From: Acidobacteriota bacterium
Lineage (GTDB): Bacteria > Acidobacteriota > Terriglobia > Bryobacterales > Bryobacteraceae
Length of the DNA: 64,000 bases
Reading direction: 5' to 3'
NCBI GenBank assembly: GCA_018268935.1
Contig: JAFDVS010000074.1
Span: 1 to 64,000, forward strand
Shown: positions 44,487 to 53,475 of the stretch, one piece after another
Layout: the number at the start of each line of letters is the position of its first letter
How positions within the stretch are numbered: position 1 is the first letter of the stretch
Made by a program: the position numbers and the translations under genes
Notes under the pieces: generated by a model
Database searches by the model: none
Told to the model about the DNA's origin: nothing
Seen by the model: the letters and a program-made list of their open reading frames with translations, nothing else

Positions 44487-45722
44487 ATGGGCACAATCAA
44501 AGGACTGCGCTGGTGGATGATCAGCCTGATCATGCTTGGGTCGGTGATCAACTACCTGACCCGCAGCACGCTGGCCGTGGCTGCCTCAACGGTCCTCAAA
44601 GAGCTGCAGATTGGCGCCAGGGAATACTCATGGATGGTGGGCGCTTTCCAAGGCGCCATCATGATGCAGCCCATCGCCGGCTACGTGCTGGACACCATCG
44701 GCCTGCGCATCGGCTTTGCGCTGTTCGCCGTTGCGTGGTCACTGGTGAACATGGCGCATGCTCTCGCCGGAAGCTGGCAGGCTCTGGTGGGTCTGCGAGC
44801 ATTGCTCGGGTTTGCGGAAGGCTCAGCCAATCCAGCCGGAATGAAGGCGACCGCCGAGTGGTTCCCGGCCAGGGAACGCGGCCTCGCCGGGGGCATCTTT
44901 AATATCGGTGCGTCCGCCGGGTCGATGGTGGCGCCGCCGCTGGTAGCCTGGGCCATCCTCACCTACAACTGGCGCGCGGCGTTTCTCATCACGGGCGCAT
45001 TGGGTCTGGTTTGGGTCGTGTTGTGGCTTTGGTGGTACCGCTCGCCCGATGAACATCATCTATTATCGGCAGAGGAAAAAGAGCACATCACTTCAGGGCA
45101 GGAGCGTCACCTGGCCGGCGATGGGCAGCGTCCCTCGGCGATGAGCATTATTAAGCGGCGTAATTTCTGGGGAATCGCGCTGCCGCGCTTTCTCGCCGAT
45201 CCGACCTGGGGCACCCTGAGCTATTGGGTGCCATTGTATTTGACCAGCGTGCGGCACTTCGATTTGAAGCAGATCGCCCTGTTTGCGTGGCTGCCATTCC
45301 TTGCGGCCGACTTTGGTTGTATCTTCGGCGGTCTGGTGGCGATGCGCCTGCAGAAAGCGGGATTCAGCGTGATTAACGCCCGCCGTTGCGCCTTTTCGGT
45401 GGGCGCAGTGTTGATGCTGGGAGTTCCCTTCGTCGGCTTCGTGGAGAGCCCTTACGCCGCCATCGCGCTGTTGAGCCTGGCCGGCTTTGCGCATCAGACG
45501 CTCTCCGTCACTGTGATTACAATGGCGTCCGATCTATTCAAGAAAAACGAAGTCGCCACAGCAGCCGGCCTGGCGGGCACTTTCGGCAACGCCGGCGTTC
45601 TGATCTTTTCACTGCTCATCGGCGGAATGGTGGCAACAGTGGGATACACGCCATTTTTCGTTTGTCTGGCTCTGCTGGATATTGTGGGCGCAATCCTTCT
45701 GTGGACAGTGGTGCGCGAATGA
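44487..45722 (+). CDS. MFS transporter, anion:cation symporter (hexuronate/tartrate type)
   Basis: A 411-residue permease with 12 helices of the ACS group (ExuT-like). Landmarks are INYLTRSTLAVAA in helix 1, GLRALLGFAEGSANPAGMKATAEWFP (family signature) and GIFNIGASAGSMVAPPLVAW. It probably imports a sugar acid or sugar derivative released by the neighbouring glycosidases, at the inner membrane. The stop overlaps the start of the GH43 gene (ATGA), so uptake and enzyme are co-expressed. Confidence 0.88.
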   Translation: MGTIKGLRWWMISLIMLGSVINYLTRSTLAVAASTVLKELQIGAREYSWMVGAFQGAIMMQPIAGYVLDTIGLRIGFALFAVAWSLVNMAHALAGSWQALVGLRALLGFAEGSANPAGMKATAEWFPARERGLAGGIFNIGASAGSMVAPPLVAWAILTYNWRAAFLITGALGLVWVVLWLWWYRSPDEHHLLSAEEKEHITSGQERHLAGDGQRPSAMSIIKRRNFWGIALPRFLADPTWGTLSYWVPLYLTSVRHFDLKQIALFAWLPFLAADFGCIFGGLVAMRLQKAGFSVINARRCAFSVGAVLMLGVPFVGFVESPYAAIALLSLAGFAHQTLSVTVITMASDLFKKNEVATAAGLAGTFGNAGVLIFSLLIGGMVATVGYTPFFVCLALLDIVGAILLWTVVRE

Positions 45723-47356
45723 GCGTCATCCACAACCCAATCCTGCGCGGCTTCAATCCCGATCCATCCATTGTGCGGGTGGGGGATGACTACTACATCG
45801 CCACCTCCACCTTCGAGTGGTTTCCCGGCGTGCAGATTCACCATTCGCGCGACCTGGTTCACTGGCGGCTGCTCTCGCGGCCGCTCAGGCGAGCAAGCCA
45901 GCTCGACATGCGCGGCGATCCCGACTCCTGCGGTCTTTGGGCGCCTTGCCTGAGCTACTCCGACGGCCTCTTCTGGTTGATCTATACCGATGTGAGGCGC
46001 TACGGCCGAACCACGCAGGCCGGGGCTGCGGGCGCTTCCATGCGCGACACGCACAACTATCTCGTCACCAGCCCGCGCATCGACGGCGAATGGTCAGAGC
46101 CCGTGTTTCTCAATAGCGCCGGCTTCGATCCGTCGCTGTTCCATGACGGGGACGGCCGCAAGTACCTCCTGAACCTGCGCTGGGATCACCGCCCGGGCCA
46201 CTACCGTTTCGCAGGCATCGAGATTCAGGAATACCTGCCCGGAGAGCGCAAGCTATCCGGTCCCATCGATTTGATTTTCGGCGGCACCTCGATTGGATTC
46301 ACCGAAGCGCCACATCTCTATAAACGCGGGGAGTATTACTACCTGCTCACCGCCGAGGGCGGCACGTCCTGGGGACACGCCGTTACCATGGCAAGATCGC
46401 GCAATCTGCGGGGACCGTACGAACTGCATCCGGATACATACCTCCTTACCGCGCGCCAGCGTCCGGACATCACGCTACAACGCGCCGGACATGCCGACCT
46501 GGTGGAGACGGCGGACGGCGAAACTTATATCGCCTATCTTTGCGGGCGCCCGATTCCGAATCGAGGCCGCTGCACACTGGGAAGAGAATCGGCCATCCAG
46601 CGCATGGTCTGGCGTGACGACGGCTGGCTCTACACCGAGGACGGCAGCGGATTGCCCGCAGGCGAAAGCCCCGCGCCGCGTCTGCCGCCGCACCCGTTTC
46701 CTCCCTCGCCGGAGCGGGAAGACTTCGATGCCCCTTCCTTGCCGCTTGATTTTCAATGGCTGCGCACTCCGTATCCGGAGCGCCTGTTCAGCTTGACCGC
46801 GCGCCCCGGGCACTTGCGCTTGTATGGCCGGGAGTCGCTCGGCAGCCTCTTTGAGCAGGCGCTGGTGGCACGCCGGCAGCAGGCCCACTGCTACCGCGCG
46901 GAGACCGTCATCGAGTACGAGCCGGACCGCTTTCAACAAATGGCCGGCCTCATCTGCTATTACAACAGCAGCAAGTTCCACTATCTCTACGTCACTTACG
47001 ATCCGGAATTGGGCAAGCACATTCGCGCGATGTCCTGCCATCCCGATCAGGTGCAGTCCGATGTCTTTAGCGCGCCGGCGCCCATTCCAGCCGGGCAGCG
47101 GGTGTACCTGCGGGTTGAGGTCGATTTCGAGCGGCTCTATTTCGCCTACAGGGTTGAGGGCAGCGGCTGGAATCGCTTACCCGGTCCGCTGGACGCAAGC
47201 ATCCTGTCGGATGAAGCAGCAACTCCAGGCACTGCGAATTTCACCGGCGCATTCGTCGGCGTTGCCTGCCAGGACCTGGCCGGTACGCATCACGCCGCCG
47301 ACTTCGACTACTTCCTGTATCGCGAGCGCGGCTACCTCGCCGATCCGTTCGCCTAG
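45719..47356 (+). CDS. GH43 beta-xylosidase/alpha-L-arabinofuranosidase
   Basis: A 545-residue enzyme, with the start set at the ATG overlapping the MFS stop. The N-terminal five-bladed GH43 propeller spans about 1-300: base Asp D15 in RGFNPDPSIVRVGDDYY, the middle Asp in SAGFDPSLFHDGDG, and acid Glu E196 in FTEAPHLYKRGEYYYL. The C-terminal beta-sandwich (about 345-540) is of the type found in XynB-like xylosidases. There is no signal peptide, so it probably acts in the cytoplasm on imported oligosaccharides, consistent with coupling to the transporter. Confidence 0.9.
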   Translation: MSVIHNPILRGFNPDPSIVRVGDDYYIATSTFEWFPGVQIHHSRDLVHWRLLSRPLRRASQLDMRGDPDSCGLWAPCLSYSDGLFWLIYTDVRRYGRTTQAGAAGASMRDTHNYLVTSPRIDGEWSEPVFLNSAGFDPSLFHDGDGRKYLLNLRWDHRPGHYRFAGIEIQEYLPGERKLSGPIDLIFGGTSIGFTEAPHLYKRGEYYYLLTAEGGTSWGHAVTMARSRNLRGPYELHPDTYLLTARQRPDITLQRAGHADLVETADGETYIAYLCGRPIPNRGRCTLGRESAIQRMVWRDDGWLYTEDGSGLPAGESPAPRLPPHPFPPSPEREDFDAPSLPLDFQWLRTPYPERLFSLTARPGHLRLYGRESLGSLFEQALVARRQQAHCYRAETVIEYEPDRFQQMAGLICYYNSSKFHYLYVTYDPELGKHIRAMSCHPDQVQSDVFSAPAPIPAGQRVYLRVEVDFERLYFAYRVEGSGWNRLPGPLDASILSDEAATPGTANFTGAFVGVACQDLAGTHHAADFDYFLYRERGYLADPFA

Positions 47357-47358
47357 GG

Positions 47359-48390
47359 TTACTTGCAGTTCTTATCGAAGCAGAGATTCTTCGAAAAGAA
47401 CGGCATCACGTTGTTCTGGAAGCGGACGGCGACAGCGCTGGTATGCGTGCCGGAGTAGATTTCAAAGCCGTGCGCGATGCCGTAGCGATCGAGCGCCTCA
47501 TGCAGTTGCACCGATCCTGTCTTCAGGCCATCCTTATCGCCGACGTCGATGGCAATACCGCGATACTGGCGCAGATTGCCAACGTATTGATCGAGGAAGG
47601 CGAGCGGGGAGTTGGCGGCGAAGCGAGCGATCACCTCCGGCTGCGGCGCACCGTCTTTGAACGGCAGATCCAGATAGAGGGGCGGATTCTTTGGATTCGG
47701 CGCCCACGCCGCGGACTGCGCCAGTTGCGCCCGCGCGAAAAAGTTAAGCTTGGCCGAATCGGCGGGCGACTGCACTTCGCTGATCGCCTTCGCCACGGCG
47801 GGGTTCACCGGGCCACCGCCCATGGGCGCCAGGCAACACGGGCTCATGATGTAGACGGCGCCGAACACATCGGCATGCTTCAGGCCGATCCGCGTGGCGC
47901 CATAGCCGCCCATCGAATGTCCCGCCAGGCCGCGGCTGGAACGCTGCGGGATGGTCCGGTAATGCGCATCCATGTAGCTCACCACGTCGCGCGCAATGTA
48001 GTTCTCGAAGTCGCCCGTAGTGACCGAACTGGAGTACATGGACCCGTTGTGGACGGTCTTCGAATCCGGCAGCACAACGATCATCTCTTTCGTACCCGAG
48101 GCAAACGCTCCTTCGATCGTCTGCGGCACGTGGATTTCCTTGCTCCACTGTTCGGCGCCGATCGAGTAGCCATGCAGTGCGTACACCACCGGATAGCGGC
48201 GCTTCTTCTCCTTGGCATAACTGGGCGGTAGGAAGACGATCGCCTCGCGGCCGGCAGCGTTCCCTTCGAGATTGCCCTCCAGCGCTTTGCCGTGGATCTT
48301 GATGCGCTCCACGATCGCCGGCCTGGCATCCGGCACAATCGAGGGCACCTCTGTCTTTACCTGAGCAAGCAGTAGCAAAAGAAAGACCAC
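47359..48390 (-). CDS. Exported esterase-D-fold esterase (esterase B)
   Basis: A 343-residue alpha/beta hydrolase of the putative esterase family (PF00756 type: feruloyl or acyl-sugar esterases, S-formylglutathione hydrolase fold). The start is GTG at 48390 with AGGAG 6 bases upstream. A short signal (MVFLLLLLAQ) precedes VVYALHGYSIG and the nucleophile elbow AGHSMGGYGA, with catalytic His in GTHTSAVAV. It is the last gene of the leftward esterase A - GH51 - esterase B operon (9-base gap). It likely removes feruloyl or acetyl groups from arabinose. Confidence 0.85.
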   Translation of the reverse strand: MVFLLLLLAQVKTEVPSIVPDARPAIVERIKIHGKALEGNLEGNAAGREAIVFLPPSYAKEKKRRYPVVYALHGYSIGAEQWSKEIHVPQTIEGAFASGTKEMIVVLPDSKTVHNGSMYSSSVTTGDFENYIARDVVSYMDAHYRTIPQRSSRGLAGHSMGGYGATRIGLKHADVFGAVYIMSPCCLAPMGGGPVNPAVAKAISEVQSPADSAKLNFFARAQLAQSAAWAPNPKNPPLYLDLPFKDGAPQPEVIARFAANSPLAFLDQYVGNLRQYRGIAIDVGDKDGLKTGSVQLHEALDRYGIAHGFEIYSGTHTSAVAVRFQNNVMPFFSKNLCFDKNCK

Positions 48391-48399
48391 GAAAGGCTC

Positions 48400-49959
48400 C
48401 TATTCCCGGATTGCGATCACACTGACCGATTTCGGTTGCGCCCGCAGCACCACCCTGCCGGCCTCCACGCGAACGTTCGCGGCTTGCGGCGTCACCGTGT
48501 TTGGCGCGGTGAATGTGTTGACGCTATCCACTTGAGGCCCCGTCAACGTCTCGCCCGCGGCGCCCTTGACCGACACCCCCGGCAAGCTCACCGCCAGATC
48601 CAGCGGCTTCTCCGGATCAACATTGGTCACCGCCAGCCACAGCTTCCCCGCTGTATCGCGCGCCGCGATGGCGTCGGCGCGAGGCAACTCGATGTCGCCC
48701 TGCGTGTAGCGGCCCGCATCGAACGCAACCGGCACAAACGTCGCATCCTGAAACGGCACGTACATCCGAAAGACGTGATAGGTGGGCGTCAGCAGCATCT
48801 TCTCTTTCTCCGTGAAGATCATCGCTTGCAGCACGTTGATCATCTGCGCGATGTTCGCCATCCGCACCCTGTCGGCGTGGCGGGCGAAGATGTTCAGGTT
48901 CAAAGCGGCCAGCACCGCGTCGCGCAGGCTGTTTTGTTGCATCAGAAAGCCCTCCGGCGATCCGGGCAGTTTCGCGTACCAGGCGCCCCACTCATCCACC
49001 ACCAGCGCGACACGCTTCTGCGGATCGTACTTGTCCATGATGGCCGAATGCCTGGTCACCAGGTCTTCCATGACCAGCGTGGACTTGAGGACTCGTGCAT
49101 ACTCCGCCGCGCTGAAGCCTGTCGAGGCATAGGCCGGCGGCCATTTCACCACAGTGTAGGAATGCAGGGAGAGCCCGTGCATATCCCAGCTCCATTGCCG
49201 CGCCTGATAAGCCTTCATCACCGCTTCGGTCCATTCGAATTTCGCATCATTCGGGCCGACGGCGATCTTCAGCATCTCGTTCGACTTCTGCTGGGACGGG
49301 TTGAAGTTCCGCACGAAGCGCGCGTACATCTTCATCTGGCTGAGATAGAAGTCGGGGGTCATGTTGCCGCCGCAATCCCAGCTTTCGTTGCCGATGCCCA
49401 GATACGGAATCTCGTACGGCGCGGGGTGCCCGTTCGCAGCGCGTTCCTTGGCCAGCGCGGTAGGCTGCGCGGCGGTCAGGTATTCCAGCCAGTCCGCGGC
49501 TTCTGCCACCGTCCCCGAACCGACGTTGATCGACAGATACGCGCGGCTGCCGATCTGCGCGATGAAATCCATGAATTCGTGAGTGCCGAAGGTATTGGGC
49601 TCAATCACGCCGCCCCAGTTCGGATTCAGCGTCGCCGGCCGCTGCGCGAGCGGGCCAAGGCCCTTACGCCAGTGATACTCATCGGCAAAGCAGCCGCCGG
49701 GCCAACGCACGTTCGGCACCTTCAGCGCGCGCAACGCCGTCACCACGTCATTGCGGATGCCGCGCGTGTTCGGGATCTTCGAATCGGGGCCAACCCAGAT
49801 GCCTTCATACACCCCATGACCGAGATGCTCAGCAAACTGGCCGAAGATGTTGCGGTCAATCTTAGGGCCGGGCTTGCCGGCCTCGACAGTCAACGGCACG
49901 GGCTGCGCCCGCACGCTGAGGGTCAACACAAATAGAGCGAGGCAATGAAATCGGGGCAT
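48400..49959 (-). CDS. GH51 alpha-L-arabinofuranosidase
   Basis: A 519-residue retaining glycosidase. The start ATG at 49959 is preferred over GTG at 49968 because AGGAG lies 8 bases upstream of the ATG but only 1 base from the GTG. A signal peptide ends near AQP. The acid/base Glu is E192 in IGNESWDCGG and the nucleophile E323 in VVDEWGAWY, as in GH51. The NIFGQFAEHLG and RWPGGCFADEYHW blocks are typical. It releases terminal arabinofuranose from arabinan or arabinoxylan; export makes it periplasmic or extracellular, unlike many GH51. Confidence 0.94.
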   Translation of the reverse strand: MPRFHCLALFVLTLSVRAQPVPLTVEAGKPGPKIDRNIFGQFAEHLGHGVYEGIWVGPDSKIPNTRGIRNDVVTALRALKVPNVRWPGGCFADEYHWRKGLGPLAQRPATLNPNWGGVIEPNTFGTHEFMDFIAQIGSRAYLSINVGSGTVAEAADWLEYLTAAQPTALAKERAANGHPAPYEIPYLGIGNESWDCGGNMTPDFYLSQMKMYARFVRNFNPSQQKSNEMLKIAVGPNDAKFEWTEAVMKAYQARQWSWDMHGLSLHSYTVVKWPPAYASTGFSAAEYARVLKSTLVMEDLVTRHSAIMDKYDPQKRVALVVDEWGAWYAKLPGSPEGFLMQQNSLRDAVLAALNLNIFARHADRVRMANIAQMINVLQAMIFTEKEKMLLTPTYHVFRMYVPFQDATFVPVAFDAGRYTQGDIELPRADAIAARDTAGKLWLAVTNVDPEKPLDLAVSLPGVSVKGAAGETLTGPQVDSVNTFTAPNTVTPQAANVRVEAGRVVLRAQPKSVSVIAIRE

Positions 49960-49970
49960 GAAGTACACTC

Positions 49971-51185
49971 CTAACGGAACAGACGGGGGACAAAATCATT
50001 GAGGCAGCGGCGCCAGGTGAGCCACTCATGCGCCGTGCCCTCCGATTCGAAGTAGACGTTCTGGATGCCGGCTTTGGTCAGTTGTTCGCTGAAGTTCTTC
50101 GTACCCGGTCCCTCCGCCGTGCCGATGCCGAGGAAAAGCAGCTTCATCTGTTTATTGAAGGCGGCGGCGTCCGCGAACACGCCCTTGTGCGCCGTCTTCG
50201 GATCGAAGCCGCCCCGGCCGCCGCTGCTGCCGCTGAAGCCACCCAGGTAAGCAAACTTATCGATGTTCCCCAGCACGGTCTGGAACGATTGCATCCCGCC
50301 CATGGACAAGCCGGCCATGGCGCGATTGGCGCGCCCGGGCAGAGTGCGGTAAGTCTTCTCCACCATGGGAATCAGGTCAGTAAGCAGCATGGCGGTGAAC
50401 GTTTCTCCAAAGTTGGCCGGAAAGGCGGGCCGTGGAGCGGCCTGTCCGGGCGCCGGACGCGCGCCAATGGGCGGGGGCACATCCGCCAGAGACCGGCGGG
50501 CAATAATGCTGCGAGCGTTGTAGAGGCTCGCATCTTCATGCGGCCGGGCGGCATTCAGATTGTCCATCACCACCAGCATCGGTTTCGCCTTGCCCGCGGC
50601 GATCAGGTTATCCATGATCAGATCCGCGTGCCCCTGTACGTGCCAGCCGTGCTCGTTCTCACCCCACCCGTGCAGAAGATAGAGAACCGGATAGCGGCTC
50701 TTGGCGCTCGCATCATAATTCGGCGGCGTGTAGACATAACAGCGTCGCCACTTCCCGGTAACTGTGGAAAAGTACCAGCGCTGCCGGACCTCGCCGTGCG
50801 GCACATCCTTCGCGGTGTAGTAGCCGCCATCCGTTTCAGGAACTTCAATGGCGCTGTTCCACCAGCCTCCGCCAAAGAACGAGCGTGTCGCCGGATCCGC
50901 CACAATGGCGCCGTCGATGGAAATCGTGTAGTAATGGAAGCCGATCACCTGCGGCGGAATGGTTCCGGTCCACAGACCGTCGGATCCTCGTGTGAGATCA
51001 TGCCCTCCGCCAAGCCGCACCTGCACCTTCTGTGCATCGGGCGCGTTCACGCGGAATGCCACCCTGCGGTCGGCATACACGCATGGATACGGCGCCCCGG
51101 GAATGTTCAGGGATGATGGAATGCAGCCCTCGGGCTGGCTGAAGCCAATTCCACAGACGAGCAGTGTAAGGATGACCAGTTTCAT
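49971..51185 (-). CDS. Exported esterase with N-terminal E-set domain (esterase A)
   Basis: The start is placed at the ATG at 51185 (404 residues), giving a signal peptide (MKLVILTLLVCGIGFSQ) and GGTGAG-like SD bases; the longer frame lacks these. The product has an Ig-like E-set domain (about 35-120, VAFRVNAPDAQKVQVRLGG) and an esterase-D-type catalytic domain (about 145-400). Nucleophile Ser lies in MAGLSMGGMQS and the catalytic His in EGTAHEWLTW. This architecture is known for XynZ-type feruloyl esterases. First gene of the leftward operon, 11 bases before GH51. Confidence 0.88.
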   Translation of the reverse strand: MKLVILTLLVCGIGFSQPEGCIPSSLNIPGAPYPCVYADRRVAFRVNAPDAQKVQVRLGGGHDLTRGSDGLWTGTIPPQVIGFHYYTISIDGAIVADPATRSFFGGGWWNSAIEVPETDGGYYTAKDVPHGEVRQRWYFSTVTGKWRRCYVYTPPNYDASAKSRYPVLYLLHGWGENEHGWHVQGHADLIMDNLIAAGKAKPMLVVMDNLNAARPHEDASLYNARSIIARRSLADVPPPIGARPAPGQAAPRPAFPANFGETFTAMLLTDLIPMVEKTYRTLPGRANRAMAGLSMGGMQSFQTVLGNIDKFAYLGGFSGSSGGRGGFDPKTAHKGVFADAAAFNKQMKLLFLGIGTAEGPGTKNFSEQLTKAGIQNVYFESEGTAHEWLTWRRCLNDFVPRLFR

Positions 51186-51224
51186 GGAAGCGCTCACCAG
51201 CATAGGGCGGTCAAGGGCTTCCGG

Positions 51225-51262
51225 CAAGGTATGGTACAGGACAGCTACGGTAGCGTACCTTG
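51225..51262. promoter_or_regulatory. Candidate operator in the divergent promoter of the two arabinan operons
   Basis: CAAGGTA (51225-51231) and TACCTTG (51256-51262) form a 7-base inverted repeat, with GCTACGGTAGC (51244-51254), a perfect 5-1-5 palindrome, inside it. It lies in the 127-base gap (51186-51312) between the esterase A and secreted GH43 genes. No adjacent regulator gene was found. Confidence 0.4.
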
Positions 51263-51312
51263 TTGAATGCGCTGATTCTGGTATGTACTGAAGCGATCCG
51301 TCCGGCTCCCCT

Positions 51313-52800
51313 ATGAAGCACTCCCTCCTGCTGCTGTTTGCCTCCACCCTCCACGCCGCTAACCTGGACGGCGTGGTGAACATCCACGATCCGTCGACTC
51401 TGGTGCAGGATGGCGGCCGCTATTACACCTTCGGCACGGGCGGCGGCTCGCTCGTTTCCGACGACGGTTGGACCTGGCGGCGCGGCGCGGCACTCCCGCG
51501 CCGGGGATTGGCGCCCGACGTCATCAAGATCGGCGATCGCTACTTCCTTTACATCGCCGCGAACATCGGCGCGCAACCGAAGGCAGCCATCAACCTGCTC
51601 ACGAACAAGACCCTGGACCCAACTTCGCCGGACTACAAGTGGGAAGAGGGCGGCGTGGTGGCTTCCTCCGACGGGATCGAAGACTGCAACGCGATCGACC
51701 CGGGGCTGTTACTGGACCCCAACGATGGCCGCCTGTGGCTCGTCTACGGTTCCTACTTCGGCTACATCCGGCTGGTGGAACTCGATCCCAGGACCGGCAA
51801 GCGCCGCTACCCCAATGCCGTGCCGCACAACATTGCGATCAACTCCGAAGCCTCGATCCTGATCTTCCACGACGGCTGGTATTACCTGCTGGTGACGCAC
51901 GGCAGTTGCTGCCGCGGCGCGGACTCCGGCTACAACATCCGCATGGGCCGGGCGCGCAAGGTGACCGGGCCGTATCTGGACAACCTGGGCATCGACATGC
52001 TCCAGGGCGGCGGGAAGCTGTTTGCCGCTTCGGCGGGACGCGTGATCGGGCCGGGACATTTCGGTCTCATCGATCTGGGCCAAGGAGTGCAGAAGTTCTC
52101 GCTCCACTACGAAGCCGACCTCGATCGTGGCGGGGCCAGCGTGCTCGACATACGGCCGCTATTGTGGAAGGACGGCTGGCCGGTGGCGGGAGAGAACCTG
52201 CGCGCCGGCTCCTATCAGTTTGAGTCCTTGCGCACAGGCACCGCACTGGAGGCAGCCGTGGAAGGGTTTCCCGTCGGCGGCCGTCCCGTGCGGCGTGGCC
52301 CACCGCCAGGCCCACCGCCGGGAGGTGGTCCTCCTCCGGGTGCGGGCGGACCTCCGCCCGGTGGCATGTTCGCCGGCATCGGCCGTCCGATTCCCGATCA
52401 GGATGTGAACGAAGTATCGAAGAAGTGGCCCACCGGCACGCTCGACGTGCGGATGTCGAATTACCTCTCGCAAGCGCAGCAGAAGTGGACGATCGCGCCC
52501 GCGCCAGGCGCAGGCGGCTATCCCGGCGCACCTTTCTACAAGATCACGATCGCAGGAACAGAGCGGGCACTGACGGCAACCGCCGAAGCGGAACTCGCGG
52601 TGCTTCCCGCCTTCACCGGCGCTCCGGAACAACTTTGGCGCATCGACCAGTTGGCCGATGGCAGCTACCGCATCATGCCCAAGGCGGTGCCCGGCGGCAA
52701 GGGCCCTCTGGCGCTCTCCGCCGTTGGCAGCAGCTTTGCGACACTCTCCGCTTTCGATCCCAAGAGCGAGAAGCAGCGCTGGTGGATCAAGACGCCCTAG
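51313..52800 (+). CDS. Secreted GH43 arabinanase-type enzyme with C-terminal lectin-like domain
   Basis: A 495-residue protein with a signal peptide (MKHSLLLLFASTLHAA). The GH43 propeller occupies about 20-320: base Asp in NIHDPSTLVQDGGRYYTF, middle Asp in DCNAIDPGLLLD, acid Glu in NSEASILIFHDGWYYLLV. It matches arabinan endo-1,5-alpha-L-arabinosidase. A Pro/Gly-rich stretch of about 25 residues (about 327-352) interrupts the C-terminal region, and the end resembles a ricin-type sugar-binding module (LWRIDQLADGSYRIMPK, QRWWIK). The next gene begins 12 bases later. Confidence 0.88.
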   Translation: MKHSLLLLFASTLHAANLDGVVNIHDPSTLVQDGGRYYTFGTGGGSLVSDDGWTWRRGAALPRRGLAPDVIKIGDRYFLYIAANIGAQPKAAINLLTNKTLDPTSPDYKWEEGGVVASSDGIEDCNAIDPGLLLDPNDGRLWLVYGSYFGYIRLVELDPRTGKRRYPNAVPHNIAINSEASILIFHDGWYYLLVTHGSCCRGADSGYNIRMGRARKVTGPYLDNLGIDMLQGGGKLFAASAGRVIGPGHFGLIDLGQGVQKFSLHYEADLDRGGASVLDIRPLLWKDGWPVAGENLRAGSYQFESLRTGTALEAAVEGFPVGGRPVRRGPPPGPPPGGGPPPGAGGPPPGGMFAGIGRPIPDQDVNEVSKKWPTGTLDVRMSNYLSQAQQKWTIAPAPGAGGYPGAPFYKITIAGTERALTATAEAELAVLPAFTGAPEQLWRIDQLADGSYRIMPKAVPGGKGPLALSAVGSSFATLSAFDPKSEKQRWWIKTP

Positions 52801-52812
52801 GAACGGCAAGCC

Positions 52813-53475
52813 ATGACGAAGACCCTATTCCTGCTGACAGTGTTCACCGCGGTATGCAGCGGGCAAACACCGCCCACCACGCTCGCAGCCGCCACGCCGG
52901 GCGACAAGCTTCCCGGCATGGGCGGATTCCTGCAACGATGGCTGCTGCTCGACCCGATCCCGGTGACTGGATTGACCGATAGCGCCGTGCAGGCAACGGT
53001 GAAGAAAGACGCCTATGCGAACCTGTTGCAAACGATGCCCACGGGCGGGCAAAAGCTGAGCATCGACGGCGCGGAACTCACCTGGCATGCCATGGACACG
53101 CGCAACTACAACGTGAACCTCTACCACTTTGCACGTACGCTGGGGAAGAAGACATCGGACATCCTGGTCTGGGCGGTCACCGTGGTGCATGCGCCGCGGG
53201 ATCTTGAGAACGTACGCCTGGCCATTGGCTCCAACTCCGCCTCGGTCTGGTGGGTCAACGGCCAGGAAGTGATCGGAATCTACGGCGATCGGCAAACCGT
53301 GATCGACGATGGTGTCTCACGCCGGCTGACATTGAAGAAAGGTCCCAACGTCATCCGCGCCGCTATTGTGAACGGTGGTGGGGCCACCGACTTCTGCGCC
53401 CGCCTTCTCGACGCCAATGACAAGCCGCTGAGCGGACTGCTCATCCGGTTGAAGGACGATTCGCCGGTGAAATGA
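52813..53475 (+). CDS. Secreted beta-sandwich protein, probable carbohydrate binding
   Basis: A 220-residue protein with a signal peptide (TKTLFLLTVFTAVCSG). The rest is beta-rich, with motifs of the jelly-roll modules often attached to acetylxylan esterases and GH2-type enzymes: RWLLLDPIPV near residue 40 and LAIGSNSASVWWVNGQEV and GPNVIRAAIVNGGGATDFCARL later. No catalytic residues can be seen. It lies between the secreted GH43 and the third esterase, whose start it overlaps by 4 bases, so it may present substrate to them. Confidence 0.65.
   Translation: MTKTLFLLTVFTAVCSGQTPPTTLAAATPGDKLPGMGGFLQRWLLLDPIPVTGLTDSAVQATVKKDAYANLLQTMPTGGQKLSIDGAELTWHAMDTRNYNVNLYHFARTLGKKTSDILVWAVTVVHAPRDLENVRLAIGSNSASVWWVNGQEVIGIYGDRQTVIDDGVSRRLTLKKGPNVIRAAIVNGGGATDFCARLLDANDKPLSGLLIRLKDDSPVK

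Noticed and set aside
48436..49935. 499-residue rightward frame over GH51
   Set aside because: Antisense shadow of a gene with both catalytic glutamates in place.
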